Shown here: one piece after another, positions 23,120 to 35,269 of the stretch
How the letters are laid out: every line of letters starts with the position of its first letter
Position numbering within the stretch: position 1 is the stretch's first letter
Assembly: GCA_023213395.1 (NCBI GenBank)
Contig: CM041465.1
Location: 139,259,741 to 139,323,740 of the forward strand
Source: Cycas panzhihuaensis
Taxonomy: Eukaryota > Cycadophyta
Reading direction: 5' to 3'
Length of the DNA stretch: 64,000 nucleotides
Made by a program: the position numbers and the translations under genes
The notes under the pieces: model-generated
The model's input: only the letters and a program-made list of their open reading frames with translations
What the model was told of the DNA's origin: nothing
The model's database searches: none

Positions 23120-23416
23120 TAAAGAAGTGGATCTATCCTTCATCTCCATACACTAAACATAAAGGAAAACATGGGAGTAAGAGAGACTTGAGAGAAAGAT
23201 AGTAGCTCTTAAAAAATAGGGAGGTAAGAATGAGCCTCCCCTATTAAGATTTTACTTTTATATTGAGAGATGGAGCATTAGAGTTAGATGAAACAAAATT
23301 ACACATGATGCACATGAAAGTGTATTTCACTTAATTAATCTAATTTAAAGTTCACTTAAGATACTTTTTAGGAATAATCAACTAATATAATAACCTTGTG
23401 ATATTAACCTGTTTCA
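23120..23416 (-). repeat. 5' LTR of copia B
   Basis: 297 bp, partner of 10121-10418. Outer end CA on the + strand at 23416, followed by the TSD GAAAG. TATA-like box on the minus strand at 23255-23266. Confidence 0.9.
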
Positions 23417-24480
23417 GAAAGATGAGGAATTTGGTATCTTTAAAGCTTTTAAAGCTCACACTAAAAAGGAGTTAGGTTATTAGATTAAGTATCTCTGAAT
23501 AGATAATGGTGGAGAATATACCTCTACTAAGTTTGAAACCTATCTACGAGACAATGATATTAAACATCATACTACAATAGTAGGCATCCCCCAACAAAAT
23601 AGAGTTGTCGAGTGCATGAATAGGTCTATTATGAATATAGCTTGAGCTATGCTTATTTATAAAAATGTACCTAGTTACCTATGGACAGAAGCAATTTGGA
23701 TAATTAATTATTGTAAGAATATTGTTAGCCCATCTAAAGGAGGAACTTCTCCTAATAAAAAGTGGACTGGACAGGCCCCCACTGCCCACCACTTCAAAAC
23801 ATTAAGCTCAACATGTTATGCCCATATACTAGATGGAGATAAAAATAAACTCTAACCTAGGGTACTCAAAGGCATCTTTTTTAGATACCTTATGGATAAT
23901 AAAGGGTACAAGGTCTTTATACCTTCATAATAGAAGATTATCGTCACCAAATACATGGTATTTACTGAAACAAAGTATAAATTATTATAATTAAACTCCA
24001 AAATATCGAACTGTCATTATTATGATACTACTCAATATGATGTATAGATTCTAAAACTTGGGAGGATACACTTAAGAGTTACTCAAACTATTAAAATTTG
24101 ATAATAGAGCTATAAAAGATAATATTTTTTATTCTAAACCAATGAGTGTATATCATGCACTACCATTCAAGAATAGTAGAGTTGACAAAGGCAAAGCAGT
24201 GGCAGTTGGACCATGCTTCCTAAATGTGTTAATATCCTCCTCAATAAATATGTAAAATAATCCTTTTTAGGATCTAAATAAACACCATATAGTTGGAGAA
24301 ATGAAGACCTCATTCCCAACTCGAGGTTCTCGTAAATCTTTCCAACTAAATAAGGATATGCAACCTGATGTTATGGGAAAAATTGGTACTTGAGGTGCCT
24401 ACAAAGCCAAGATATAGAAATTACTTTTCATTGAGTTAGAACTAGTAGAACTACATCTTGCTCTCAATGAAGGGCCCCTC
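23417..24480 (+). pseudogene. pol: Copia A integrase, second half
   Basis: Continues the reading of 9660-10120 after element B. KDEEFGIFKAFKAHTKKELG leads to IDNGGEYTSTKFETYL, with the second catalytic Asp near 23500. The Glu follows in QNRVVECMNRSI (about 23598-23630). The stretch 23649-23855 is open. The C-terminal part is recognisable to about 23990; 24000-24480 is a less conserved linker with stops. Confidence 0.85.
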
Positions 24481-25500
24481 TCATACCAAGAAGCTATAAA
24501 ACACACAACTTGGAGGAATGCCATGAATTAAGAGTATTAATCTCTTATAAAATATAATACATGGGAGCTAATTGACCTATCACTTAGAAGAAAGGTAGTT
24601 TGAAATAAATAGTTGTATAAAAATAAATATAGATCTGATGACACCCTTGAAAAACATAAGGTGAGGTTGGTAGCAAAGGGATTCACACAAAGAAAAAGTA
24701 TCGACTACACTAAAGTATTTGCACCTACAACCAAGTGGCCTATAATTAGAACTCTTGTGGCCTTTATAGCTCAACAGAGCTACAAGATTCACTAGATTGA
24801 TGTAAAAACTATATTTCTTAATGGTGATCTTAAAGAACAAATTTACATGGCTTAGCCTAAAGGATTTGAGATTACTAGTTTATAGCATAAGGGGTGCAAG
24901 CATAAAAAGTCCTTATACGGCCTTAAATAAGCCCCTCATACTTGGTTCACCAAGTTGTTAGAAAGAAAGAGGTAACTTGGATATGAGGTTTATGACTACC
25001 AGGATATTGATGCAACATTGTTTATCAAATGCCAAAAAGATAAAGTCATTTATCTCTTAATATTTGTAGATGATATACTTATAATAGGAAATAATAAATA
25101 GGTAATCAACCAACTAAAGAAGGATTCAGCTAAAATGTTTGAACTGTCTGATCTTGGGTTGATGAAATACTAGTTAGGGATTGAACTCACTCAGAAAGAT
25201 GGTAAAATCTTTCTTTCTTAAGAAAAGTACATCAAAGATCTACTAACAAAGTTTTAATTAGAAGATGCTCAAACTGTATCCACTGCATTAGAACCCAATA
25301 TCAAACTGATAGCTTATAGTGATGATCGAGAGGTAAATGTAACATTTTATAAGCAACTTATAACTAGTCTCATCTATACCACTAATACAAGACCTAATAT
25401 TACACACTCTATTAATATTCTTACTTATTACATGATAAATCCTAAGAAGAATCACTGTCAAGTAGCAGTGTAAGTGTTGAGGTACCTTAAGATGACCAAC
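24481..25500 (+). pseudogene. pol: Copia A reverse transcriptase
   Basis: WRNAMN-like start near 24510, then YNTWELIDLSLRRKVV, RLVAKGFTQ, FAPTTKW, FLNGDLKEQIYMA, SLYGLK*AP and YLLIFVDDILI (polymerase site FVDD at about 25062-25073). Stops sit mainly at expected Trp, Gln and Tyr codons. The stretch 24613-24795 is open. It parallels B on the other strand. Confidence 0.88.
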
Positions 25501-25975
25501 AAATCTGGTCTTTTGTATGAACCTAATTAAGAGTTTAAACTATATGTATACGTAAACTCAGACTTTGCTAGAGATAAAGATATATGGAGATCCATGTCTA
25601 AGTATATAACGTTTCTTAGAATAGCACCAATATCATGGAGATCTAGATGGTAGAAGACAATTGTTAATTCAACTACTAAAGTTAAATACATTGTTGCTTC
25701 TGAGACCAACAAGGAGGTGATATGGCTTAGGAAATTATTAGAAACATTGAATATCATCCAAACAAGTCTTATTAGCCTTCATGTGGATAATCAATCAGTA
25801 ATCCACATGGCAAAAAATCCTATATTTTATAATCATATCAAACATATAAATATAATAGTCCACAAGATTCAAAAATTAGTTCATGACAGCACAATTCAAC
25901 TAGAGTATTGCCCCACAATAGATCAAGTAGCTGATATCTTTACCAAACTGCTGCAAAGGATGAAATTTGAATAGT
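25501..25975 (+). pseudogene. pol: Copia A RNase H
   Basis: The text YVNSDFARDKDIWRS gives the first Asp. STTKVKYIVASETNKEV carries a Glu, and the open stretch 25717-25974 has LHVDNQSVIHMAKNP (third acidic residue) and ADIFTKLLQRMKFE as C-terminus. Most of this third is still readable. Confidence 0.85.
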
Positions 25976-26446
25976 TCCATAGGTAGCTTAGCCTTTATGC
26001 CTCCATCTTTGACTAATTGGAAGAGATGACAACAAGATCATCACACTCTATTCCATTTATGAAAACCCCTTGTGGATGCAAAAGAATAAGAGTAAGTTTC
26101 TACTATATCCTATTTATGAAAACCCCTTATGGGCACGCAAGGATGAGGGTTATACTAGTTTTAAAAAATTAAAACATATGAAAACTTGAAAGGGCATCGT
26201 GGATGATCAAATGATATATGAAGACTTAGCAGGTCAAGGTGTATATTTAAGTTGTTTGGATACCAAGCTACATCAAGAGCTACCTTAGCTATTTTGATTT
26301 ATAGGGCTATAAATCTTAGAAATTTCATGGGTTTTTATTCCCCATGAGAGTTTTTCCACAAAAATATTAATGTAACAATGAGGCTTAAATGAAGACCTCA
26401 TATAATAGATTTTATCATAATGACCTTTTACCATTAAGGAGGGTAT
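25976..26446 (+). other. 3' untranslated part and polypurine tract of copia A
   Basis: Non-coding DNA between RNase H and the 3' LTR, with two CATTTATGAAAACCCCTTGTGG-like copies (about 26057 and 26110). The polypurine tract CCATTAAGGAGGG ends four bases before the LTR. Confidence 0.65.
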
Positions 26447-26752
26447 TGATGGATGTTAATGTATCAAGTTCATTAGATTAATTATATGAAGGTGACTCTA
26501 GGTTAGCTAAGTTACATAGTTAAGTATAATTTCATTTATATTTAAGTGTAATTTTAGGATCATGTCATTAGTTAGGAAATTCCTTTGGAAACCCTAATGC
26601 ACATCCTATAATATATAAGATTGAATGTAAAAGGGAGAGTCATAATTCCCACCTCTTATTTTTACTCTCAATCTTGTTCTCTTTATTTTGTTCTTATTAA
26701 ATGTCATTGCTTTAGTGTAGTAGAGTGTGGTAACTAGATCCTTTACCCAACA
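26447..26752 (+). repeat. 3' LTR of copia A
   Basis: 306 bp starting TGATGGATGTTAATG and ending CCCAACA, followed by the TSD AACAC at 26753-26757. Confidence 0.92.
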
Positions 26753-26757
26753 AACAC

Positions 26758-27790
26758 TACATGTATCTCTATTTATTGACATTGTACATTATTATTGAGT
26801 GAAGCTTCTAGTATTGGATAACTCTGTTTATGAGTTGGATGACTTTATCAGATTATTGGGTAGATTTGTGAGTATTTATATATTTATTAATGGTCATATC
26901 TCTTTATTGAGTATTTATTTTATATATTTGACATCATCAGTGGATTTACAACATCTCAAACTATTACTTTGGATTTTTATGGATCCAAAATAAGTGAAAA
27001 TATGGTTTATGGACACTAATTTTATCCTCACGAGTTGCACATAGGTTAAAGTGATGAAATAATAAATTATTTTTTAATCTTTTAATATTCTAAAATTTTT
27101 AAACTTTATAAAATAATATTTAATCATTTTAGTGTGATGAAGTTTACCATCCCTCGAGGAGATTACATAGGTGATTGAGACCTAATATGCAAAGGGTTTG
27201 CATACTTATTTTTTATAATTTTTTTATTTTTTAAAGGACCTATGCTTAGTGAAATACCCATATCTCCTTCATACATCATCATAATTGAATTTCATTATTT
27301 ATAATATAAAGTTAACTCATGAGGCTTTTGAATGAGTAGTTATATAATATACTTTAAGAACTTTTTGGGGTATTTTTAATAATGTAAAGTTTAGACTTGA
27401 GTTTAATAGAGTGTTAGAGCCTATGATTTAAAGAAAAGGTATCTTATCACATGTTTCTTTTTGGATAACCATTTTTGAAAATTTATTCCATAGTGTAGTA
27501 GATAGGGATGAGGGTTTTTAACTCAAATTTTCTCTTAGAAGTATAGCCTCAATTAGGAGAGCTAGAAACATTCAAAATAGAAGGTAAAAGTTGTTTACTA
27601 GTTATGTTGGTGAACCATGTATAGAAATGCTATTATAGAGGACTGATAAGTGCATCAGTTAGTTATATTATGCTATAATAGATGTTTAGCTTTTAAATGG
27701 ACTTAACATCACATTTGAAGTAGTTATATGGCATCGATTAGACATTAAGAGGGGAATATTGGGTAATTTGATTAAATAACTGAGTGGTGA
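26758..27790. other. Unrecognised AT-rich sequence, right flank of element A
   Basis: Continuation of the DNA that received copia A. One + strand stretch, 26799-26993, is open for 64 codons but matches no family I know. No RNA gene seen. Confidence 0.35.
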
Positions 27791-27897
<107 letters not shown>

Positions 27898-27959
27898 TTT
27901 GGTATAATACAATTAAAATTAATCATTTGTTGCAAGTATATTATGTTGTGTACTTGTAT

Positions 27960-28565
27960 ATATTATTCTTTAATTCTTTACCTATATGTTTTATATTTCA
28001 TAGTCTTGTATAATCCTAGGCCCATATTTGGAAACTTATGTCTAATATTAATTCCATTATCTTTACAAAATTGTATGAATTAATTTAAAGTGAACTCTCT
28101 ACTATTGTTAATTCATAAGACCTTGATATTTTGACCACTTTCATTCTCTACCAACTCCTTAAATTGTTTGAAATAAAGGCTTACAATTTTTTTCTTAATA
28201 AAAAAATCTAAACTTTTTATGAAAAGTTGTTAATGAAAGCGATAAAGTATCTCACTCCACCTAGTGAGACGATGGCCATTAGTCCATAGATATTTGAGTG
28301 AACTAATCCTAACTTATCTGTAGCTATCCACACTTTCTTCTTTAAAAAGAGCTCTCTATGTTATTTTTTAAATATGTAAGGTTCACACAAATAACTTTTA
28401 TTATTTATCATCAAAAGAGTATGCGCCATTTTTGACTTATGCATCAATCAAAAATCGGTGTAGTTCAGATGACCCATTTATTTATACTATAACTTCTATT
28501 TTGGAGATATAACTAAGAATGCTCTCTGTACATAAGAATATCCTTATAGTCTATTAAAAAGAGGG
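27960..28565 (-). pseudogene. pol: Copia G integrase fragment
   Basis: The minus strand reads SSLKYLWTNGHRLTRWSE and FKELVENESGQNIKVL*INN, then SREFTLN and CKDNGI. This is the copia integrase core around the second catalytic Asp, where DNGGE is changed. It is separate from D, whose own integrase lies at 30.9-31.6 and 61.45-61.78 kb. It ends at or near the LTR of D, suggesting D inserted into it. No other part of G was found. Confidence 0.65.
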
Positions 28566-28567
28566 TA

Positions 28568-28986
28568 TTATTACCAGTCCACAAGCATAATATCAATTAA
28601 ATTGTATGTGAAATTATCAAATATTGAAATCAAATGCATTCACACAATGCACACCGAATTTAGCAAGTAGAAAACCCCTATAGGGGAGGAAAAGCCACCT
28701 CATAAAATAATAATATTATTAGAATAAAAATTAGATATATATAGACTAATCTAAGAATCTCATCCTCTCTTCTCTGCCAGTATAACCTAATCCCACATAG
28801 CCAACCTCATACGTGAATGATTCTTGAATAATTATTTTGAGAAGATAGAGTAAATTTTGTTGAAATAGATAAGCATCCTTTTCACCAAACTTTAATAAAT
28901 AATAATTAAATACATAATAATAATTAAACTTTACAATAATTAAGCTTTACAAAGATAATATTATAACATAAAAATTATTTCTAACA
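28568..28986 (-). repeat. Putative 3' LTR of copia D
   Basis: The minus strand starts TGTTAGAAATAATTTTTATG at 28986, a common copia LTR start. It contains a TATA-like TATATATATC near 28727-28740. The end near 28568 is estimated from the return of coding sequence of fragment G. No second copy is available to confirm it. Confidence 0.5.
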
Positions 28987-29145
28987 TTCTTATTTAATAT
29001 TATCTTTAGTACAATAGAGGATGAAAAAGATAATAAATACCACAGCACGTTAATCCCCTTGTGATGAAGACTTCACCAATCTTTAATAACTCTCATAACT
29101 TAATAAACTTAGCTGATATCAATAGTTTTGTTAATATATCAGCAA
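28987..29145 (-). other. 3' untranslated part of copia D
   Basis: Minus-strand DNA between RNase H and LTR. It contains a polypurine-like ACAAGGGGATTAA near 29050-29063, about 65 bases before the assumed LTR start; the real LTR may begin there instead. Confidence 0.45.
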
Positions 29146-29560
29146 TCTACAAATCTATAGGATAATAAGACAAATTAATAATATTACCATTTATAAGATT
29201 ACAAATAAAATATTGATGCAATTCTATATGTTTAGTTCTAGAATGTGCTACAAGATTAGTGGCTATAGAAATTGCACATTGATTATCAACTTTGATTTGA
29301 ATAGAAGAATTAGGAAATAAACCAAGTTCATTTAATAAAGCTTTAATCCAAAGATATTCCTTGCTGGCTTCTACCAAGGCTCGATATTTAGCTTCTATTA
29401 TAGATAGGGTCAATGATTACATCCTTTCACTGGACCATATGATAGGTAAAAAATCAAGAAAGAAGATATATCCAACTATAGATTTTTAATCATCTAAATC
29501 TCCTACCTAATCAAAATCTATATAATTTAATAATTTTATATTAGTATTATAAAAATTATA
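29090..29560 (-). pseudogene. pol: Copia D RNase H
   Basis: The open minus-strand stretch 29413-29147 reads TLSIIEAKYRALVEASKEYL (Glu), IKVDNQCAISIATN (Asp) and HSRTKHIELHQYFI, all hallmarks of copia RNase H. The upstream part with the first Asp is broken. It ends in frame near 29100 (ADILTK-like). Confidence 0.85.
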
Positions 29561-30720
29561 AATTAAGCTATAATAGATTATGCCTTGTAGATATTATAAA
29601 ATTAGTTTTACTACTTTCTAATGTGATTTATGAGACTTTCGTATATACCTAAAATATAAGGCAATATAATAGGAAATATTTAGTCAAGTTTGGCTTAGGT
29701 AGATGAGACTACTTATTAACCAATGATATAACATGGAATTATAAATGAGGGATTTACAATCAATTGATAATTTTACGCCTAATTATAGAGGAGTTAGTGC
29801 TAGTTTTAAATTTTGCATAGATTAATAATGTACTTAGGTTATGAAATGGATAATTTTAATTTAGACTAATAGATTTATAAACTAAGAAATTAGTGTAGAA
29901 GACCTAAGTCTTTCATTTTAAATTTATTCATTGGAATGGACTTTAATTAATAAATATTAGAAAGTAGAGATCCAGTTATTATAATATCATCAACATAAAG
30001 ATTTAAAATAGTAATATTATTATATTACTATTTGAAATAAAGATTAAGATTACTAATATATTTAGTATATCCACTCTAAAAAAGATAATTATTGATTCTA
30101 ATATACCAAGCCCAAGGGGCTTATTTAAGACCATATAAAGATTTTTGAGTTTACAAATGAAATTCTGATTAGACCCGAAACCAGGAGGTTGGGACATATA
30201 GATTTCATCATTAAGGTCACCATTTTAAAAAGTAATCTTTACATCCATTTAATGTATTTTCCAGCTAAATTTATCTATGAGAGTACTAATAGTTTTAATC
30301 GTATTCATTTTTATAATAAGAGTAAAAGTTTTGGTATAGTCAATAGTATCAATTTGAGAAAAACCTTTGGCTACCAAACATGACTTATGTTTTTCTATAG
30401 CTCTTTCAGAGTTGTATTTGGTTTGGTGAACTCATTTATAATCTACCAAATTTTTGGTTAGTGGTAACAAAACTAAATCCCAAGTTAAATTTTTTTGAAG
30501 AGTATCATATTCTACTTACATAGCTTGTTGCCATATAAAATTATTACAGGCTTCCTTAAATATTTTAGGATCATAATTGGCCATTAATTTGGCTATTAAG
30601 GTAAGATTAGCTTGTAACTTTTGTGATTAAGTTCTTCTGATATCTAATGGATTAGTAATATTAGAACTAATATTAAAAAGAGTTTTTAAGACCAAATTAA
30701 TTATTTATTTTTAGAAGATT
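29561..30720 (-). pseudogene. pol: Copia D reverse transcriptase
   Basis: Minus-strand 30197-30003 is open and reads MSQPPGFGSNQNFICKLK. Upstream are KHKSCLVAKGFSQIDTIDYT and KITF*NGDLNDEIY. The polymerase site SLYVDDII is intact at about 29976-30000. Here the canonical YVDD is kept, unlike in A, B, E and F. The gene is frameshifted elsewhere. Confidence 0.85.
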
Positions 30721-30879
30721 GGTTAGAAAAAGTAAATGGATCTGATGTATTAGGTTCAATTAGTGTCTAATTTTACTCTTGTGTGGATAAACTCTCAATT
30801 ACTTTACTATTAGTTTTTTTTTAAGGGTCTGTTAAGAAAGTCTTAGTTAATAGACTTTTAATAAGAACTTCTACTTGAT

Positions 30880-31607
30880 TAGGGTTTGATGAAGATCTCT
30901 CTTAATAAAAAAGACATCACGTAGAATTGAGATTTTGTACATGATAGGATCTACTAACCTATAAGATTTAGTTTCTTCACTATATCCAATGAAGATAAAT
31001 TTAGAGCTTTTTAAATATAGTTTCTTATGTTTTTCATTTGGAATGTGTCCCCAAGTAATGCTTCCAAATGTTTTAAGATGTTTTACAAATAGTTTATGAC
31101 TAGACCACTTTTGTTCTAGTGTAACATTCTAAAGATTTACATGGTAATCAATTTAACAAATAGTTAAAGCAAGCTATTGCTTCAACCTATAATTTTAGAT
31201 CAAGACCTTTTGCATATAATATGCATCTAGTCATTTTAACTACGGTTCTTAAATTCAACAACACCATTTTTTTGGGGAGTATAGGCAATGGAATGTTGAA
31301 ATCTTATTCCATGTTTTTTGAAATACGAAGTAGATTCATTATTCAAATATTCTTTGGCATTGTCAAATCTAAAGATCTTATTTTTTTAGTTGGAATAATT
31401 TTCAGCTAATGTTTTGAATTCAACAACGATATTAAATACTTGCCTTGTAGTTTTGAGCATATAGACCCAATATTTTATTTTAATCATTGATGAATGTAAT
31501 AAAATATTTATTTTTAGAGTATAATGGTACTTGGAAGGGACCACATATGTTTAAATGCATAAGTTTGAGTAATAATTTTATTTGAAATAAGCTTCAATGA
31601 GGGAAGG
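30880..31607 (-). pseudogene. pol: Copia D integrase, second half
   Basis: Minus-strand text from the junction with E: PSLKLISNKI, then FKHMWSLPSTI and IFYYIHQ*LK near 31500, which follow the copia core. The C-terminal part near 31000-31130 reads in the conserved region before RT. Several frameshifts and stops. Confidence 0.7.
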
Positions 31608-34429
31608 TAGAATCGCATCTATGGGATGGTCACTATGCTTAGTAGGGGTTGAGGTAGTCAATAGCTAATGCTAGGGTATGGGTGGAATCCTATAAGTGGA
31701 AGAGAACACCACACAGGGAGTCCATGCATCAGAGCATGAGTTTGGGACCCGCAAATAGTGCCTAACTTCCTCAGAGTAGCTTTCACTTTTGGTTCTGAGA
31801 GGTGAGATACATACAGGGGTATCTCAGATAGCCCCAAAGGATAAGGTCCTCCCACCCTTGGATGGCCAGAAGGGAGGAGGAGAGACCCACGAACAAGGGG
31901 TTCCTATAGCGAAAGAATGTAAGACAGGGTATGATAGGAAAAGGGTATAGGATAAGTACGGATAAGCCCCCCTTAGGCTAATTAGCCTAAGGTGAATCTA
32001 AGCAAAGAAGGGAATGGAAAAAAGGGGGAATAAGAACCACATTCCCTCTCTCTCTCTTTTCCTTTTTAATAACAAAAGACAAAGAAAAGAAAGAAAAACA
32101 AGTATTTTATGTGCACTCAAGCATGCATACTAAAGTGTAATGCAACTAAGGGGCGCTTTCAATTTAGGTAAGAAAAATGGGGAGATGCAATCCATATTAT
32201 GTCCCTTTTCCTATAAAAGCAACTAGGAGGTACACATATGCAAAGTGAATGCAAATAAATTGATTTGTTGCCCTTTTTGGCTTTATGTGACTTATTATAT
32301 AAAAACAACAGATGCCTAATAAGAGCACAAAAAGAAGGGGGTGGAGGAAGGGAGATGATGCATACCTGGAAGGCAAAGCAATTGATGGAAAACCTCACTT
32401 GTATGCCACGTATGCCCTTCCATCCTTAGTTGACGTGTAACCGTAGTTGAAGTGAAAGTGAAGTGGGGGCTTACTTACCTTCACCGTGTAAAGGACAAAA
32501 CAAAGCAGGAAAGCAAAGAGAGCCAAAAACCATACAAGAAAGCGAAAAAATGGAAAAGGAAAGAAGGGTGAGGACTTACCTGGATTAGTGCGCTCTTTCC
32601 CTTCACAAATGTTGTTGCAAACCTACAATCACAAAGGGTTTTCCCTTCCAAGAAGGGGCTGCTAAGATGCAAGATACTATATAGGCAATGATACAAAATA
32701 AACGCTAAAATTTTGTTCCTTAAGTTAGTGAAACAACTACTCAAATCAACTATGCTCTCATTTAAAAAAAATAATGTATACCAAGCGAGAAAGGAAGATT
32801 TGTCTTAGGATGGTAAAACCCCCTGCAAGTGAACCTCCACATAACCTCAAAATGTAAAAGTATAGTGGTTATGTGACAGCCTATGAGTAACAAATAAGTA
32901 CAAAAATGAATGTTATAGGATGTGGGAGAGATGCCTAAGTAGCGGAGTCGTTATGGGTAGCAAATTGCCATACAGGCCTTGCTAAAGGTCTAAATGAATA
33001 CTGGACAATATTAAGTGCTTAAAGAGGGCCCAAAGGGAGAGTGTATAGGCTTGAAACCAATGCATCAAGGGCTCCATACATTGATATCCAATGCAGGCTT
33101 GGGTCTTACCAACTCCTAGTTTGCTCAAGGAAAGCATGGGCGCAAGAGAGGAAGGATGGGAAGGGGTTTTCCCTTGGGGAGTAGGTCTAAAAGGGATGGA
33201 TCCTGCCTTAACTCCCTTCACCCAGTCCTTATGGACCCTCTCCTATAACTTTCTTGAGAGAAACCAATGGAGAATCGGAGAAAGATTGAGGTATTGAAGC
33301 CAAAATCAAGAAAGAGTAGTCCCTTTTACAATGAAAACACAAAAAAGGAAAGATAGTATACTTTTAAACAAGCTCTAATGGAGTAAATATATGCTAAAAC
33401 ATAAAACCAAGGAAAGGGGTACCTGCTGGGCTATGTCATGGGTAGATCTACCCCTACAAACAGTGGAAGAAGGCAGGTCCTACAAGGTTTGCAAAATACC
33501 TCATAAAGTGGAGTTGTAGGAGAAACTTGCTGGATGAAACTAAAGGATAAGTGTGGAGATTTCACTTGGAAATGCTTGGTTGAGAATCTTCTGCCACGTG
33601 AAAGAGCTGCTACAGGTGAATCCTGGGCTAGAATGGTAGAAAACACCAGTGTTATAAGCGTACCTGTGAAAAGAGAGGAAGGAGAGAGCATAATTGCAGA
33701 AGTAGAAAATGTTATTGAAGAGCTCAGAGAGGTAAAATGAGGTACTTTTCGGGATATATACCCATCCTAACCCTAATCGAGTGATTAGGGTTCAGGTAGA
33801 GCTAAGTTGGTAACTTATCCATATGGCAGTTCTGCGAAAAGAGTGAGAATTACCATGACAGATAAAAAAAATAGTGAGCAATAGTCACACCACGGTAAAC
33901 TTTGCGGTACACCTTAGTTTACAGCGATGCGAGACCAGAATGGTAAAATAGTAATGGTAAGGGTCCTGGGAGCCCTAAATAGAGATGTGCTAAGTATAGG
34001 AGGGGTTGGCCCTCCTATCCAGGTGGCTAGGGACAGTCTGGGTGACATGTAGGCTAGACCAAATGGGACATTGGAAGTTAGGATTCCTAGAAGTGCTATG
34101 AAAGGATACAAGATTAAGGTGTGAGCGGATCACATGAGTTAGGTGAGACTTGAGGTGATATGGAGGTGGTACAGAGGGTTGTAGAGCACCATGGGGATGC
34201 ATGCCTCGCTGAGAGATAGGTCCCGCGGGTCATCATAGGCTAAAAATATGATAAGCAGCATGATCAAGCAATAGATGTAAGGTGATCACTCAAATGTGGC
34301 AGTCAATCATGCAATGAGGCAATGCTTCTATCTACCTTTCCAAAGAAACAATAAAGGTAAAAAAGAAGAAGCATACCTATGCTTACCTGAGTCGATCTGT
34401 CCATACCCATTCCCAATAACTGGGAAACA
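31608..34429 (-). repeat. 3' LTR of gypsy E
   Basis: On the minus strand it starts TGTTTCCCAGTTATTGGG, the same start as F, and ends GCGATTCTA. It is homologous over its length to 58635-61452. A TATA-like GGGTATATATCCCG (minus) lies at about 33751-33763. Upstream of it, 33892-33925 holds TTTACCGTGG/GGTGTACCGC-type repeats related to those in the F LTR. Confidence 0.92.
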
Positions 34430-34442
34430 CTGCCCCCTTGGT
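34430..34442 (-). promoter_or_regulatory. Polypurine tract of gypsy E
   Basis: Minus-strand ACCAAGGGGGCAG abuts the 3' LTR start TGTTTCCCAG. F has CCAAGGGGGCAA at the same place. It primes plus-strand DNA synthesis. Confidence 0.85.
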
Positions 34443-34849
34443 AGTAGAGCCGTACCACTCGGAAGCATGGTGCGATGGAAAATGCTAGTAGTAAAATTGT
34501 TAGTAGTACATGTATATATATCAATCATAAGCGTAACAAGGTCCAAGGATGCTGGCGAGTGTCATGGAGGAATGTGTGGATATGAGAATAAGGGTGGAGA
34601 CAACATAGGGGCTCCCTATGCGCCACCCAGGAATTGACCGGAAGCTATGACGGATGAGGGGGATGCCCCCATCATGAGAGTGCAAGGAGAAGGTGTAATG
34701 ATAACAAGAGAAAGAGTGGATGAGTAAACCTGATAGTCTCCATAGTTTAACCTCATTAGCGGCTAGCTTTCAGAGGTGCGAACAAATCACAAATTGAAAT
34801 GTAAGATGGCCCGAGACTTGGGTGATAGGGCAACCGGGCAAGTCTCTTA
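34443..34849 (-). other. 3' untranslated part of E
   Basis: Between the second RNase H and the polypurine tract. The part next to the tract (minus ATGCTTCCGAGTGG) matches the F segment before its 3' LTR (about 48976-49001). No ORF on the element strand. Confidence 0.5.
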
Positions 34850-35269
34850 AGGGGGGTCAACAAGAAGAGGGAGACGACGCTTAAGGATGAGGCAAACAAG
34901 GTTGTCCGCCTCACCATTAAGGGCCCAAGGGATGTGTTAGATGTTGACAGACTAAAAACAGGCCAATGGGGACCTAATGGTCAAAGCGAGGGCTCTCAAG
35001 CACGAGAATCACACCTAGTAGACCTGGGTGAGACGGGACACCACCACTTGGGAGTCACAAAGAAGAACAATGGATCTGTGGTGAAAACGAAATGCATCGG
35101 TGAGGGCTTCAATAATGGTCGTATATATAGCTTCATTATTGGTGGCCTCGAGGAGGAAGACTCCAGAACATAGGAAATCATATTCGAAAGAGTCGCGAAG
35201 GATCCACGCGGCGGCGGAGGGACCGAGATTACCGTGATTTCTGTCGTCAGTAAAGATGAAGAGAGTCAT
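34850..35269 (-). pseudogene. Second RNase H domain of gypsy E
   Basis: The minus strand is open from 35269 to 35015 and then in frame with stops. It reads LFIFTDDRNHGNLGPSAAAW (first Asp), EATNNEAIYTTIIEAL (Glu), IVLLCDSQVVVSRLTQVY (Asp) and, after a few stops, NGEADNLVCL (last Asp). This D-E-D-D series is the plant/archaeal-type RNase H HI seen as an extra domain in Tat-lineage elements. It lies between integrase and 3' LTR on the same strand as Gag-Pol. It is separate from the Pol RNase H, which in E is truncated. Confidence 0.8.

Larger units (their letters stand above)
10121..23416 (-). mobile_element. Copia B: minus-strand element inserted in A integrase
   Basis: LTRs at 10121-10418 (3') and 23120-23416 (5') bracket minus-strand gag, protease, integrase, RT and RNase H. 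The TSD GAAAG is perfect: 10116-10120 and 23417-23421. Its proteins align with those of A, so a relative jumped into a relative in the opposite orientation. Chromovirus C interrupts the leader (16664-22340). LTR divergence by eye is about one in ten. Confidence 0.92.
6441..26752 (+). mobile_element. Copia A: Ty1/copia element split by B and C
   Basis: Paired 306-bp LTRs at 6441-6746 and 26447-26752 bracket gag-protease-integrase-RT-RNase H on the + strand. The flanks are AATAC (6436-6440) and AACAC (26753-26757), a 5-bp TSD with one mismatch. Element B, with C inside it, occupies 10121-23416 plus one TSD copy. Removing that joins the two integrase halves in frame. By eye the LTRs differ at about one base in ten, so the insertion is old. 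A is not functional. Confidence 0.92.
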
